The translations under genes were made by a program, and so were the position numbers. Under the pieces are notes generated by a model. The model was not told the DNA's origin and searched no databases. It saw only the letters and a list, made by a program, of their open reading frames with translations. Below, piece after piece: positions 1 through 7,481 of a stretch of DNA of 15,928 nucleotides. Every line of letters starts with the position of its first letter. Within the stretch, counting starts at the first letter, position 1. Source of the stretch: CBCXVS01 sp965178525 (GTDB taxonomy: Bacteria > Tectomicrobia > Entotheonellia > Entotheonellales > Entotheonellaceae); contig CBCXVS010000184.1 in the NCBI GenBank assembly GCA_965178525.1, forward strand, positions 1 through 15,928. Reading direction: 5' to 3'.

Positions 1-101
1 TGAGGATGATTCGGTGGGCATCTGGGCTGGGCTAGGGAACCTGATCTTATGCTATTGAGGAACAACTCTATTATAGAAGGCATCCCTATGGGGTGTAAGA
101 A

Positions 102-3100
102 TCACCGAATGCTCCCATTAAACACCAGCGCGTTATCGATGTTGAGAAAGAAAGGCAGCCTGTCTGGCGGCAACTTGCGGTCCCAGGTGAGTTCGCCCAA
201 GGACTGGAGCACCTCAATGAGTTCGTCTATTTCCGATGGATTGAAATTCAGGTCTTCCAGCGGCCCCTGGGTAAAAAGATAGAGATCGGCCGTCTGCTGA
301 ATGGATTGGATTCGCTGAAACACAACCCGGTTGTCATTGGGCGTCAAAGGCCAGTTGATATCCAGGTTTGCCGCATTTTCCGGCTCTCTGAAATAGCGCT
401 TCGCAGATTCTAAAAGACGGCCGTCTTGCAGATATGTTTCGTCGATCGCCTCAAAAGTCCAGTCCGCCACCAGCTGGCCGGCCACATCGAGAAAGAACGT
501 TTTTTGAATCGTGCGGAATGTGGCTTTGTACCGCTGGATCTGAGTTTGCAGGGCTGCCAGAATGCCGCGGCGATGGGGGTAGAACGGGAGCGCCAGGAGC
601 AGCGTTTTGGCGTCTATGTGCAAGAGTGAGGTATGGTCTATCAGGATATCGTGGTCGTCGATATATCCATTGAAGCGAAGATTTTCGATTGAAGCGAAGA
701 TTTTCGATCAAATCGCCGGCTTCAACTTCCGAAAGGGGCAGGTCGGAGAACAAGTCTCTGGTAATACGGATTTTGGCGGTCTTGAACTGTTCAAGGTTTT
801 GCTGAAGAAGCTCGTGGATATCTCCGGCATAGGCGCTGATTCGTGCATGGACTTCGAACAGATCCCGATGTTCGGACGACTCGAAGGCGTCGTTTTGTAA
901 AAGCGTTCCCTCTTCGCTTAAAAAGCCGTTGAAAATCAGATTGTCATACAACTCATCCTGTTCGTTTTTCGGCAGTCCGAGGAACTCCAGATCGGCTGGA
1001 TAGATGGCCGTATCGACATAGTCTTTATGCAGTTGGGCGACGGTCTCAAACAAGCTTTCCTGAACCTGGGTAAAATCGGTCTCGATATGAAAATCCTCGG
1101 GTGATTTGGGCAGTTTTTCTTCTTGCAGCGTGCCTTCTGGGGTTAGATATCCCATGAATACGAGATTCTTAAAAATCTTGTCGGCAATCCTGTCCTCAAG
1201 GCCCAGACCCAGAAAATCGTCGCGCGTGATTTGATCCGCATGTTCGATGGCTTCGTGCGCCGCCGATACCAGGGCATCTTGATCGAATCGGACAAGGCGT
1301 GGGTCGGCCTTCGCCACCAGCACATCCTCTTGCTGCGTGATCATGGCGTGGACGATGCGGGCAAAACGATCATCAAAGGCGCCGAAGACAAAAGATTTTT
1401 CGCTCAACAGTCGCGGTTTGAAGTTCTGATAAAGCTGGTCCAGAAGATTGATTTTTTCAGCCCTAGCCGCATCCTCCGCGGTCGGCGTGGTATGGCCTTT
1501 CCGTTCGCGGACCGGTTTTAAACGGCGCGGGAAAAGCCCGGCGGAGATCCTGCCCAACTCTTTCGCGCGCAGGTCATGTGCCGCCAACCAAGCGCTTACA
1601 CCGGACAAAACCTGAACCAACCAGAGCCGTTCCTCGACGGATCCCTCTCGAAGCATTTTATAAGCGTTCCGCTCGTGAATCTGGATATCAATCAGGGCGC
1701 CCTGGTGCGTCGACATTCTGACCAGGGGATCCCTTTCGAGTACATCCAGAAGCATAAACAAGTCTTCAAAGGAGATATCGAGTAACTCCACCAGCTTTCG
1801 CGTTCTGTAAAGGGCGGGAAGCATCTCCGTCTCGGACGCTGAGCTGCTCCATAAGCTGTCGTGGAGATCTTCGTCGTCGATATCCTGGTTATTCCTGGAG
1901 CGAAATCCGCGAATCACGTTCTGTAAGATTTTTTCGGAAATACCCAAGCCATGGGCAATTCGGTTGCGGTAAGTCTTATTCTCCAGCGCCAGCACATCTC
2001 CTGAAAACTTCAGCAACTCATAGCCCTGATACGGCATCGGTTGCGCTTGATCCTGGCCGATATAAGTCTTATCAATAGCCGCATACTGACCGTTGAATAC
2101 GCGGTTGAACAGATCCTCGGGATCTTCGCCCTCGCCGTGACCCATATGGTTGATGGGACTGAAAAGCGCACAGGTTTCGTCGATTTTCAAATCAAACTTT
2201 GACTGAATGAATGTGATGACAGCGATACGATTACTGGCCGTGTGATCAATGGTGGCGTGACAGCAAGAGCGAAGTATGATATCCAGATCTCTAAAGGACA
2301 AACCGGTCTTTTTCCCAAGACGTATAAAGCGTAAGGCTCGATCAAACCATTCCTCCGGAATAGCCGTGGCGCCGGACGCGTCTAGGGGAGACCAGAGGAT
2401 ATGCTCTTCTTCGGCATCGAATTGAACCAGCCCATTGAGACCGGCATTGACATAGAAATTTTTGCCGTCATCCAGGCCGAGTTCAATCTCACCCAGATTT
2501 TGCTTGATCAATTCATCAAGCTCAATATGCTGGAGGCCGGTTGCCACCAGAAAATCCCGTACCGGAATCGGATTCGACCCGCCAATGCCGGGCAAGAGAT
2601 TGCCATAACGATGGTTTAGATCGTTACCCGACGCGCTGGTGGTGAAAAGGGATACATCCGCTTCGGATAAGCCCAGAAATTCCCGCGCGACAACCTGGCG
2701 ATCATAATCGGCCGCAAACGTTTTATGCAGCTTTTCAGCGGGGATGGACAGGTATTTTAGATAGAGCTTGACCCGTTCATTTTGAAGATCGAAGGGCAGG
2801 TTAAATGGGTAGAGAGCTTCTTTAAGTTTGACGTACGCGGCGCTTCCGGGTTCACCCCCCGCGATCTTTGTCTCTAATAGTTCATTAACAATATCTAGAT
2901 AAGGGAGCAGTTCAAATGTATTCTCCGAATTCAATAGTATGGACTAAATGTCTTTGTGCCGCTCGTCGAGCCGTTTAGCGTAGTCGGGATCGAAACTGTT
3001 TGGTAAATGCATTTCATCTTCAATAAGTTGCAGAAGATCGGCCAGATAAGCCGCAGGTGAATAAACGGATCGGGCTTCATTGCCTTCACGAAAATCGATA

Positions 3101-3144
3101 TCTCCGAATAGTTTTACATAATTGGGAGTGTTTTTGTCGCTCAT
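102..3144 (-). pseudogene. TcA-like insecticidal toxin N-terminal region, doubly disrupted
   Basis: This is the N-terminal half of a Tc toxin A-like protein (VRP1/SpvA-type region; TcA forms the cell-binding, pore-forming part of ABC toxins). Visible hallmarks are SPAAYLADLLQLIED near the start, the ENT...LPYLDIVNELLE block, a LPFDLQ...YLKYL block, and a long helical region. The start ATG at 3144 has AAGGA about 7 bases upstream; another in-frame ATG lies 15 bases earlier. Two lesions break it. An in-frame TAG at 2944-2946 sits between HKDI and SILLNSENT, where the family is continuous. A 19-bp tandem duplication at 669-706 shifts the frame. With both repaired, one frame of 1007 residues runs to TGA at 102-104. 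Family members are usually much longer (about 2000 residues or more), and bases 1-101 show no recognisable continuation, so the 3' part is probably also lost. At least three degenerate repeats with an (N)LxFxGY/F core lie about 75-85 residues apart near the C-terminus. Confidence 0.75.
669..706. repeat. 19-bp perfect tandem duplication in the toxin gene
   Basis: Bases 669-687 are repeated exactly at 688-706 (unit attgaagcgaagattttcg), and identity runs two bases further. Removing one copy joins the minus-strand frame ...DLIENLRFN to GYIDDHDIL..., which restores the NLxFNGY motif seen twice upstream in the same gene. The duplication is therefore the frameshift lesion, arising by replication slippage or, less likely, an assembly artefact. 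Confidence 0.9.
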
Positions 3145-3318
3145 TTTGTTTTCCTTCATGTAAAGTTCTCACATCGCCGGTCGGCGTCCAAGTCCGCCTA
3201 GGTCGCCCACTACCCCAGGACAAAGCTCCCAGCTTTTGCCCACGTTTCGAGACCATAGAGAGCTTAAATGTTGCTCGAATGAAATCTGCAAACCATTAGA
3301 TAAAATAAAAATTCCTAT

Positions 3319-3358
3319 ACGACAAATTATATCTTGATAAATCAAGACGTTTTGTCGT
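3319..3358. promoter_or_regulatory. Nested dyad symmetry upstream of the toxin gene
   Basis: An outer 8-bp inverted repeat (ACGACAAA at 3319-3326 and TTTGTCGT at 3351-3358) encloses an inner 7-bp inverted repeat (TCTTGAT / ATCAAGA, 3332-3347, two-base centre). The two levels make a cruciform-like structure about 160 bases upstream of the toxin start. It could be a double operator, or a terminator for a transcript entering from the right, since T-rich sequence follows on the minus strand. The symmetry is seen directly; the role is inferred. Confidence 0.4.
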
Positions 3359-3561
3359 CATACTTTTTCAAATAAAAATCATTATTATTAAATAAATTAT
3401 GTAAATAGTATATACATACTTAATTGACTAAATCAAATTTTTTCAGCGATTTTTTACGAAAAATATTGTTTATATAAAAGCAAAAACTTTATTTAATATA
3501 AAATCGATATTGAAATAATTTACTACTTCTTATTCGATAATAACAAGCTGTATATAAATTA

Positions 3562-3602
3562 CTGAATTAAATGGCGCAACTTTGGCTGAATTAAATGACG
3601 CA
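3562..3602. repeat. Pair of 17-bp direct repeats, possibly an insertion-sequence end
   Basis: The unit CTGAATTAAATGRCGCA occurs at 3562-3578 and 3586-3602 with 16 of 17 bases identical and a 24-base period. Read on the minus strand (TGCGYCATTTAATTCAG twice), it resembles the multiple terminal repeats of IS21-family elements, which bind the IstA transposase. No istA or istB gene lies in the window, so this would be an orphan end. The repeat is at the abrupt change from AT-rich to GC-rich DNA, which fits a junction. Confidence 0.35.
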
Positions 3603-3664
3603 CACAATAGTCCGGCGCCACCAAGCCTGGGCGGGGGTTCTGTTGCAAAGACTGAGCGTTTACA

Positions 3665-4042
3665 CTACCGGTGATGCGCAAAAGATGTGTTTTCCACTCC
3701 CCCCTTTCGCAAAGGGGGATGGGGGGGATTTCGGGGGTCATGAAGCAGAGAAATCGCCGCAATGCCCGAGCGGTCGATCATTTTCACCGCGCGATCGCCG
3801 TTTATCGAGACTGACACGATAGGGCACAAGCATCCGGTATCATGTTCAACCACTGCAAATGTGGCGCTGACGCCCTGCTTGAGCATCGCTTGATCAATGA
3901 TGACAGTAGGGCATGCAGTACAAAAATAGCCTGCCGGTGCAAACATCACGCGTGACGCCTTCTGAGTGGCGTAAATAAAGTTAGCGTAATGCTGCTGCGT
4001 TTCGGCACGACATCGTGGACAGGTGTCGGGATGAGCAACCCT
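3665..4042 (-). pseudogene. Remnant of a zinc-ribbon protein gene
   Basis: The minus-strand frame is open from just after a TAA at 4043-4045. It encodes HPDTCPRC, then about 30 residues, then a MFAPAGYFCTACP segment. The two CxxC pairs look like the four ligands of a zinc ribbon. No plausible start codon with a ribosome site precedes the first CxxC: an ATG at 4051 is followed two codons later by the TAA. The C-terminal part runs into translation of the GC-hairpin repeat at 3697-3731 (HDPRNPPHPPLRKGG). The gene therefore seems to have lost its start and to have had its end replaced by the repeat. I do not recognise the exact family. Confidence 0.35.
3697..3731. repeat. Interspersed palindromic repeat with CCCCCTTT/AAAGGGGG hairpin
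   Basis: An 8-bp perfect stem (3700-3707 with 3711-3718) closes a three-base loop and is followed by a GGGGGGGATTT tail. This matches the general form of a palindromic repeat scattered through many cyanobacterial, deltaproteobacterial and related genomes, which often appears in conceptual translations as NPPxxPLxKGG. Only one copy is seen in this window. Confidence 0.55.
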
Positions 4043-4244
4043 TTAATCCATATAATCCGTTCGTCTCAAGGTCCTTGTGCGTGGCTGCGACTCATATCTC
4101 CCATTGCGTGAGGGGCGCATGAAGCCAGCAAGTCACACTGGACGGGGGCGTGCAATCCGTGGATAATGCCTGATCAGCCACAGGCTGCCTGTCGACAGGT
4201 TCAGGCACGTCATACTCGAACGTGCGCAAGCATAGGGAGACGAT
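3950..4244. other. Leader region of the amidohydrolase operon
   Basis: Apart from the zinc-ribbon remnant on the other strand (to 4042), I see no gene here. A 12-bp perfect palindrome CCTGTCGACAGG lies at 4188-4199, 45 bases before the amidohydrolase start. It could be an operator or part of an interspersed repeat. No clear sigma-70 promoter could be chosen. Confidence 0.3.
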
Positions 4245-5261
4245 ATGCCAACGGCACTTGAAACCTGGCTGGCCCAGATCATCGAGGAACCCCTGGAGCC
4301 TGATATCCCGATTTGTGACCCGCACCATCATTTCTGGGAATATCGAGAGGGTCACGACCCCTACCTGTTGGACGATTTGTTCCGGGATACGAACGGCGGG
4401 CACCGCATCGTTCACACCGTATTTGTCGAATGTCATTCCAAGTATCGGACCGAGGGTCCTGCGGAGATGCAACCTGTGGGTGAGACCGAATTTGTCGAGG
4501 ATATCGCCACCCGCAGTGCGTCCCAGCCAACTGCTGCGGCCGCCGGGATCGTGGCGCATGCCGATCTCCGTCTAGGCGCTGCGGTCGCGCCGGTGCTCGA
4601 GGCGCATGCCGCCACTAGCCCGGAGCGTTTTCGCGGCATCCGGCAAAGCGCCGGCTGGGACCCCAGTCCCACCCTCACCGTCGCCAAGTCCCAGGCGCCA
4701 GGGCTGCTGATGGATGCGAAATTCCGCGAGGGCTTCGCCTGCTTGCAGACGTATGGTTTGAGTTTCGATGCCGTCCTGTACCACACACAATTACCGGAGC
4801 TTGTGGACCTGGCGAACGCGTTCCCGGAGGTGACGATCATCTTAAATCATGTTGGGCGCCTGCTGGGCATTGGACCCTATGCCGGGAAACGTGAGGCGGT
4901 GTTTGAAGCGTGGCAGCAAAGCATCCGTGCGGTTGCCGCCTGTCCCAATGTGGTGGCGAAAGTAGGCGGACTGGGCAACCCGATCAGCGGCTTCGACTGG
5001 CACCAGCGAGCCGCGCCTCCGACCTCGTCCGAGCTCGCCGATACCGCGGCGCCCTACTATCTCTTTTGCATTGAGCAGTTCGGGGCCGATCGCTGCATGT
5101 TTGAGAGTAACTTCCCGGTGGACAAAGTCTCCTATTCGTACACGGTTCTGTGGAATGCGTTGAAACGCCTTTCCAAAGATTTTTCCACGGAACAGCGTGC
5201 GGCGTTATTTCATGACACCGCCGCGCAGGTCTATCGGCTGCCAGCACGTACAGGCCCATAA
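4245..5261 (+). CDS. Amidohydrolase family protein (COG3618-like metal-dependent hydrolase)
   Basis: 338-residue cytoplasmic hydrolase of the Amidohydrolase_2 (PF04909) type, related to 2-pyrone-4,6-dicarboxylate lactonase and L-fuconolactonase. The substrate cannot be read from sequence. The N-terminal metal motif DPHHHFW is at residues 25-31. A VECHSKYRTEGP block follows, then RFRGIRQSAGWD, a conserved LNHVGR and a C-terminal MFESNFPVDK, whose Asp/Asn region is typical of the family's last barrel strands. Length and motif order match complete family members. The ATG at 4245 is preceded by AGGGAGA. It ends with TAA, 53 bases before the UGSC selenoprotein, on the same strand and probably in one operon. 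It lacks a signal peptide. Likely role: hydrolysis of a lactone or amide intermediate in a catabolic pathway (inference). Confidence 0.88.
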   Translation: MPTALETWLAQIIEEPLEPDIPICDPHHHFWEYREGHDPYLLDDLFRDTNGGHRIVHTVFVECHSKYRTEGPAEMQPVGETEFVEDIATRSASQPTAAAAGIVAHADLRLGAAVAPVLEAHAATSPERFRGIRQSAGWDPSPTLTVAKSQAPGLLMDAKFREGFACLQTYGLSFDAVLYHTQLPELVDLANAFPEVTIILNHVGRLLGIGPYAGKREAVFEAWQQSIRAVAACPNVVAKVGGLGNPISGFDWHQRAAPPTSSELADTAAPYYLFCIEQFGADRCMFESNFPVDKVSYSYTVLWNALKRLSKDFSTEQRAALFHDTAAQVYRLPARTGP

Positions 5262-5314
5262 CAGACGCTCTCGAATTCTGTCTCGATATGTCACGCCCCA
5301 AAAGGAGAAACGGT

Positions 5315-7039
5315 ATGAACGTGCAGATCCTGTCCCCCGCCGCTGACCGAGTGGATTTCAAAGTGCCTCCCGCCCCTCGCCTGAGCAGCCTGGAAGGCAA
5401 GACCATTGGCCTGTACAACAACATGACAGGCGGTTCGGATATCGCCGTGGACCGGGTGGCCGAGCATCTCGGCCAGCGCTACCCCAACGTCACATTCGAG
5501 CGCTATGGCGGCGACCGTAGACCCGGCCGGCCGGCGCTCAGCCGCGGAAACCATATCGATGCCGAAGAGGCGGCCCGGATCGCCGCAGAGGTGGATGCCG
5601 TCATTGGCGCCACGGCCCATTGAGGCGGATGCACGTCGTGGCTTGCCCACGACATGGTCGCCGTGGAAGCGGCGGGCATTCCGGCCGTCGGCATCGTCGC
5701 CCGCAGCTTTACAAAGGCGTGGCAGTCCTGTGCCGATAGCTGGGGCCAGCCCCGTACCGCCTTTGTCACGATCCCCCACGCTACCACCGGCCAACAGGCG
5801 GGTTTCATCCGCTCGATGGTGGATGAGCAGATCGACGCCATCATCCAGGGTCTCACCGCGCTTCCCGCTGCTACGGGGACGGACCGAGGCGCTCAGGCCG
5901 TCAGCAAGACGACCGAGATCTTCACGGTCGAGATGGATGCCACGCCCATGGGACTAGACGCGGTGAACCGTTTCCTAGCGGAGCGAGATTGGAGCGATGG
6001 CCTCCCAGTGATCCCGCCGACGCCGGCGGCAGTCGAGCAGATGCTGCAGGGGACCTCGCGCGCCCCCCAGGACGTGCTCATAGTGATGGAGCCCGGCTTC
6101 GGCTTGGCGACGGTCGAAAAGATCGCCATCAACGCCGTCATGGCGGGATGTCGCCCGGCGCAATTCCCCGTGCTCCTCGCCGCCATCGACTGCCTGGCCC
6201 AACCCGAGATGAACCACCGGGACATGCAGGTCTCCGGCCATACGGAAGCGCCCATCATTCTGGTCAACGGCCCCATCGCCACGACGGCCGGGATCAACTG
6301 CGGCACCACGGCGATGGGCCCCGGCGTCATCAATCGCGCCAACACCGCCATTGGCCGGGCGCTGCGCCTGTGCCTGATCAATATCGGCTATTGCAAAGCC
6401 GGCGCGGGCGATCCCAACTGCATCGGCCTGCCGACCAAATTCGGCATGTGCATCGCCGAAAACGAGGACGCCAGTCCCTGGACGCCCTACCATATGGACC
6501 AGGGGTTCAAGCGGGACGACAGCGCCGTCACCGTGGTCTCCGTGACCGGCGCGACAACGATCATCGATGCCGGCTCCAAGACGCCCGAGGACACTCTGGA
6601 TAACATCGCCTCGATGATGTTTTACCGGAATGCTGGCGCCGGCGGTTGGATCAGGGGATGGCAATCCGCCCAGGTCGGTCACAGCAACAAACGGGTCTCG
6701 TATCAGGGCCCCTACCACCCCATCCTCCTCAGCCCGTCGCGGGCCGTCCTCATGGCTGAGGCTGGCATGAGCAAGCAGGACGCCCAGGCTTGGCTGCACC
6801 GCACCTGCCGCGTCTCTCTGCAATCCGTCCTGGGCACGCGAGGCATACCCACAGATGCGAACGGCACGTGGCTGACCCATCCGGAATGGCAACATCTGGC
6901 GCACGACTCCGAGGCCACGATTCCGGCACTGGAAAGCCCGGAACAGTACCTCCTCTTCGTCTCCGGCGGGTCGACCCACTATGCCCACTTCTTCTATGGG
7001 ACTTACGGCATTGCCACGCAGCCGGTGGACGCGGCATAG
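5315..7039 (+). CDS. UGSC-family selenoprotein with C-terminal conserved domain
   Basis: The frame starts at ATG 5315 (AGGAG seven bases upstream) and reads through TGA at 5621-5623 to TAG at 7037-7039, giving 574 residues. The UGA, codon 103, lies in GATAH-U-GGC-TSW. This is exactly where the UGSC family has selenocysteine or cysteine in its U/CGSC redox motif, with the partner Cys at 106. Residues up to about 185 form the UGSC-like domain (LEGKTIGLYNN, then VVAVEAAGIPAVGIVAR-type sequence after the motif). Residues from about 200 to 560 form a second conserved domain with DGLPVIPPTP, AINAVMAGCRP, ILVNGPIA and a GPGVINRANTAIGRALRL block, common in catabolic bacteria but without a function I can name. 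It follows the amidohydrolase in an apparent operon. Without Sec insertion it would yield only a 102-residue stub. The uninterrupted homology on both sides of the UGA and the hairpin after it argue for recoding and not decay. selABCD are not in the window. Confidence 0.85.
5621..5653 (+). promoter_or_regulatory. Candidate bacterial SECIS element with its UGA codon
   Basis: Eleven bases after the UGA begins a perfect 7-bp stem, GTCGTGG (5635-5641) with CCACGAC (5647-5653), closing a five-base loop CTTGC. Bacterial SECIS hairpins lie directly downstream of the UGA inside the coding region, and this spacing resembles that of the E. coli fdhF element. The hairpin is visible; binding of SelB to it is inferred. 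Confidence 0.55.
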
Positions 7040-7142
7040 TTTCCGGCGTTCCCAGGCAAAGCGTGAGCCTCGGCCGCCGATCAAGGCTCTGACAGTCCGT
7101 CCGGACATGCCGTGAGCCGCAGGATCGTATAGGAAACACCAT

Positions 7143-7325
7143 ATGGCGAAGGCAGAGTCTACTCGTCGGTTTCAGGGCAAGTCCTCACGGCAATGCGCCT
7201 GGTGCTCCCGCCCGCTGCACAGCGAGTTCTTTACGGTCACCTTTCCGGACAAGGAGCAAGCCAGGTTCCATATCGAATGTCTTTATCCATATCGCAAAGT
7301 TGTGGGCTCTTGGACGTCTCGGTAG
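7143..7325 (+). CDS. Small putative zinc-binding protein, 60 residues
   Basis: The ATG at 7143 has AGGA eight bases upstream, and the gene ends with TAG at 7323-7325. It encodes a basic N-terminus followed by C18-A-W-C21 and, 21 residues later, H43-I-E-C46. This C-x2-C...H-x2-C pattern would make a single zinc finger or treble-clef-like knuckle. There is no signal peptide or membrane segment. It lies 103 bases after the selenoprotein on the same strand, so it may belong to the same transcript. The family is not recognised. The good ribosome site and ligand spacing support a real gene; the function (nucleic acid or protein binding) is only a guess. Confidence 0.55.
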   Translation: MAKAESTRRFQGKSSRQCAWCSRPLHSEFFTVTFPDKEQARFHIECLYPYRKVVGSWTSR

Positions 7326-7481
7326 AAACGGTTCGCTGCTGCGATTGATACAGGCTTTGCCCTTCTGTCCCCTTCGCATCCTTAGCGGCTCCCTTTTTCA
7401 TCATTTCCGGAACCCACCGCTATGGGCGCGACCTCTCGCAACCGGGGCGGCATCTCCTGGGGCGAGGTATTGTGCAAGCCT
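7326..7481. other. Convergent intergenic gap
   Basis: This gap lies between the end of the small zinc protein gene (+) and the end of the kinase gene (-). No gene or clear Rho-independent terminator is visible. No response regulator gene accompanies the kinase here. Confidence 0.4.

Larger units (their letters stand above)
3145..3664. other. Intergenic region, strongly AT-rich from about 3300 to 3560
   Basis: No convincing gene is seen. The part next to the toxin start (3145-3300) has ordinary composition. From about 3300 to 3560 the DNA is almost entirely A/T, with many A and T runs, then returns abruptly to GC-rich sequence near 3605. Such stretches upstream of horizontally acquired toxin genes are typical binding regions for nucleoid silencers and contain many promoter-like hexamers, so no single promoter can be chosen. 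Confidence 0.6.

Noticed and set aside
669..706. Programmed ribosomal frameshifting in the toxin gene
   Set aside because: No slippery heptamer is needed to explain the break; removal of one 19-bp copy restores the frame and the repeat motif exactly.
3319..3358. CRISPR array or tandem repeat locus in the AT-rich region
   Set aside because: There are no regularly spaced repeats with unique spacers; only single dyads and one pair of direct repeats.
4092..4559. Minus-strand frame of 155 codons opposite the amidohydrolase start
   Set aside because: Its sequence is the mirror of the amidohydrolase coding strand; no domain or ribosome site.
5975..7108. Long minus-strand open frame of 377 codons opposite the selenoprotein
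   Set aside because: It is a GC-driven shadow of the plus-strand gene, with no recognisable motifs, and the sense frame carries clear conserved domains.
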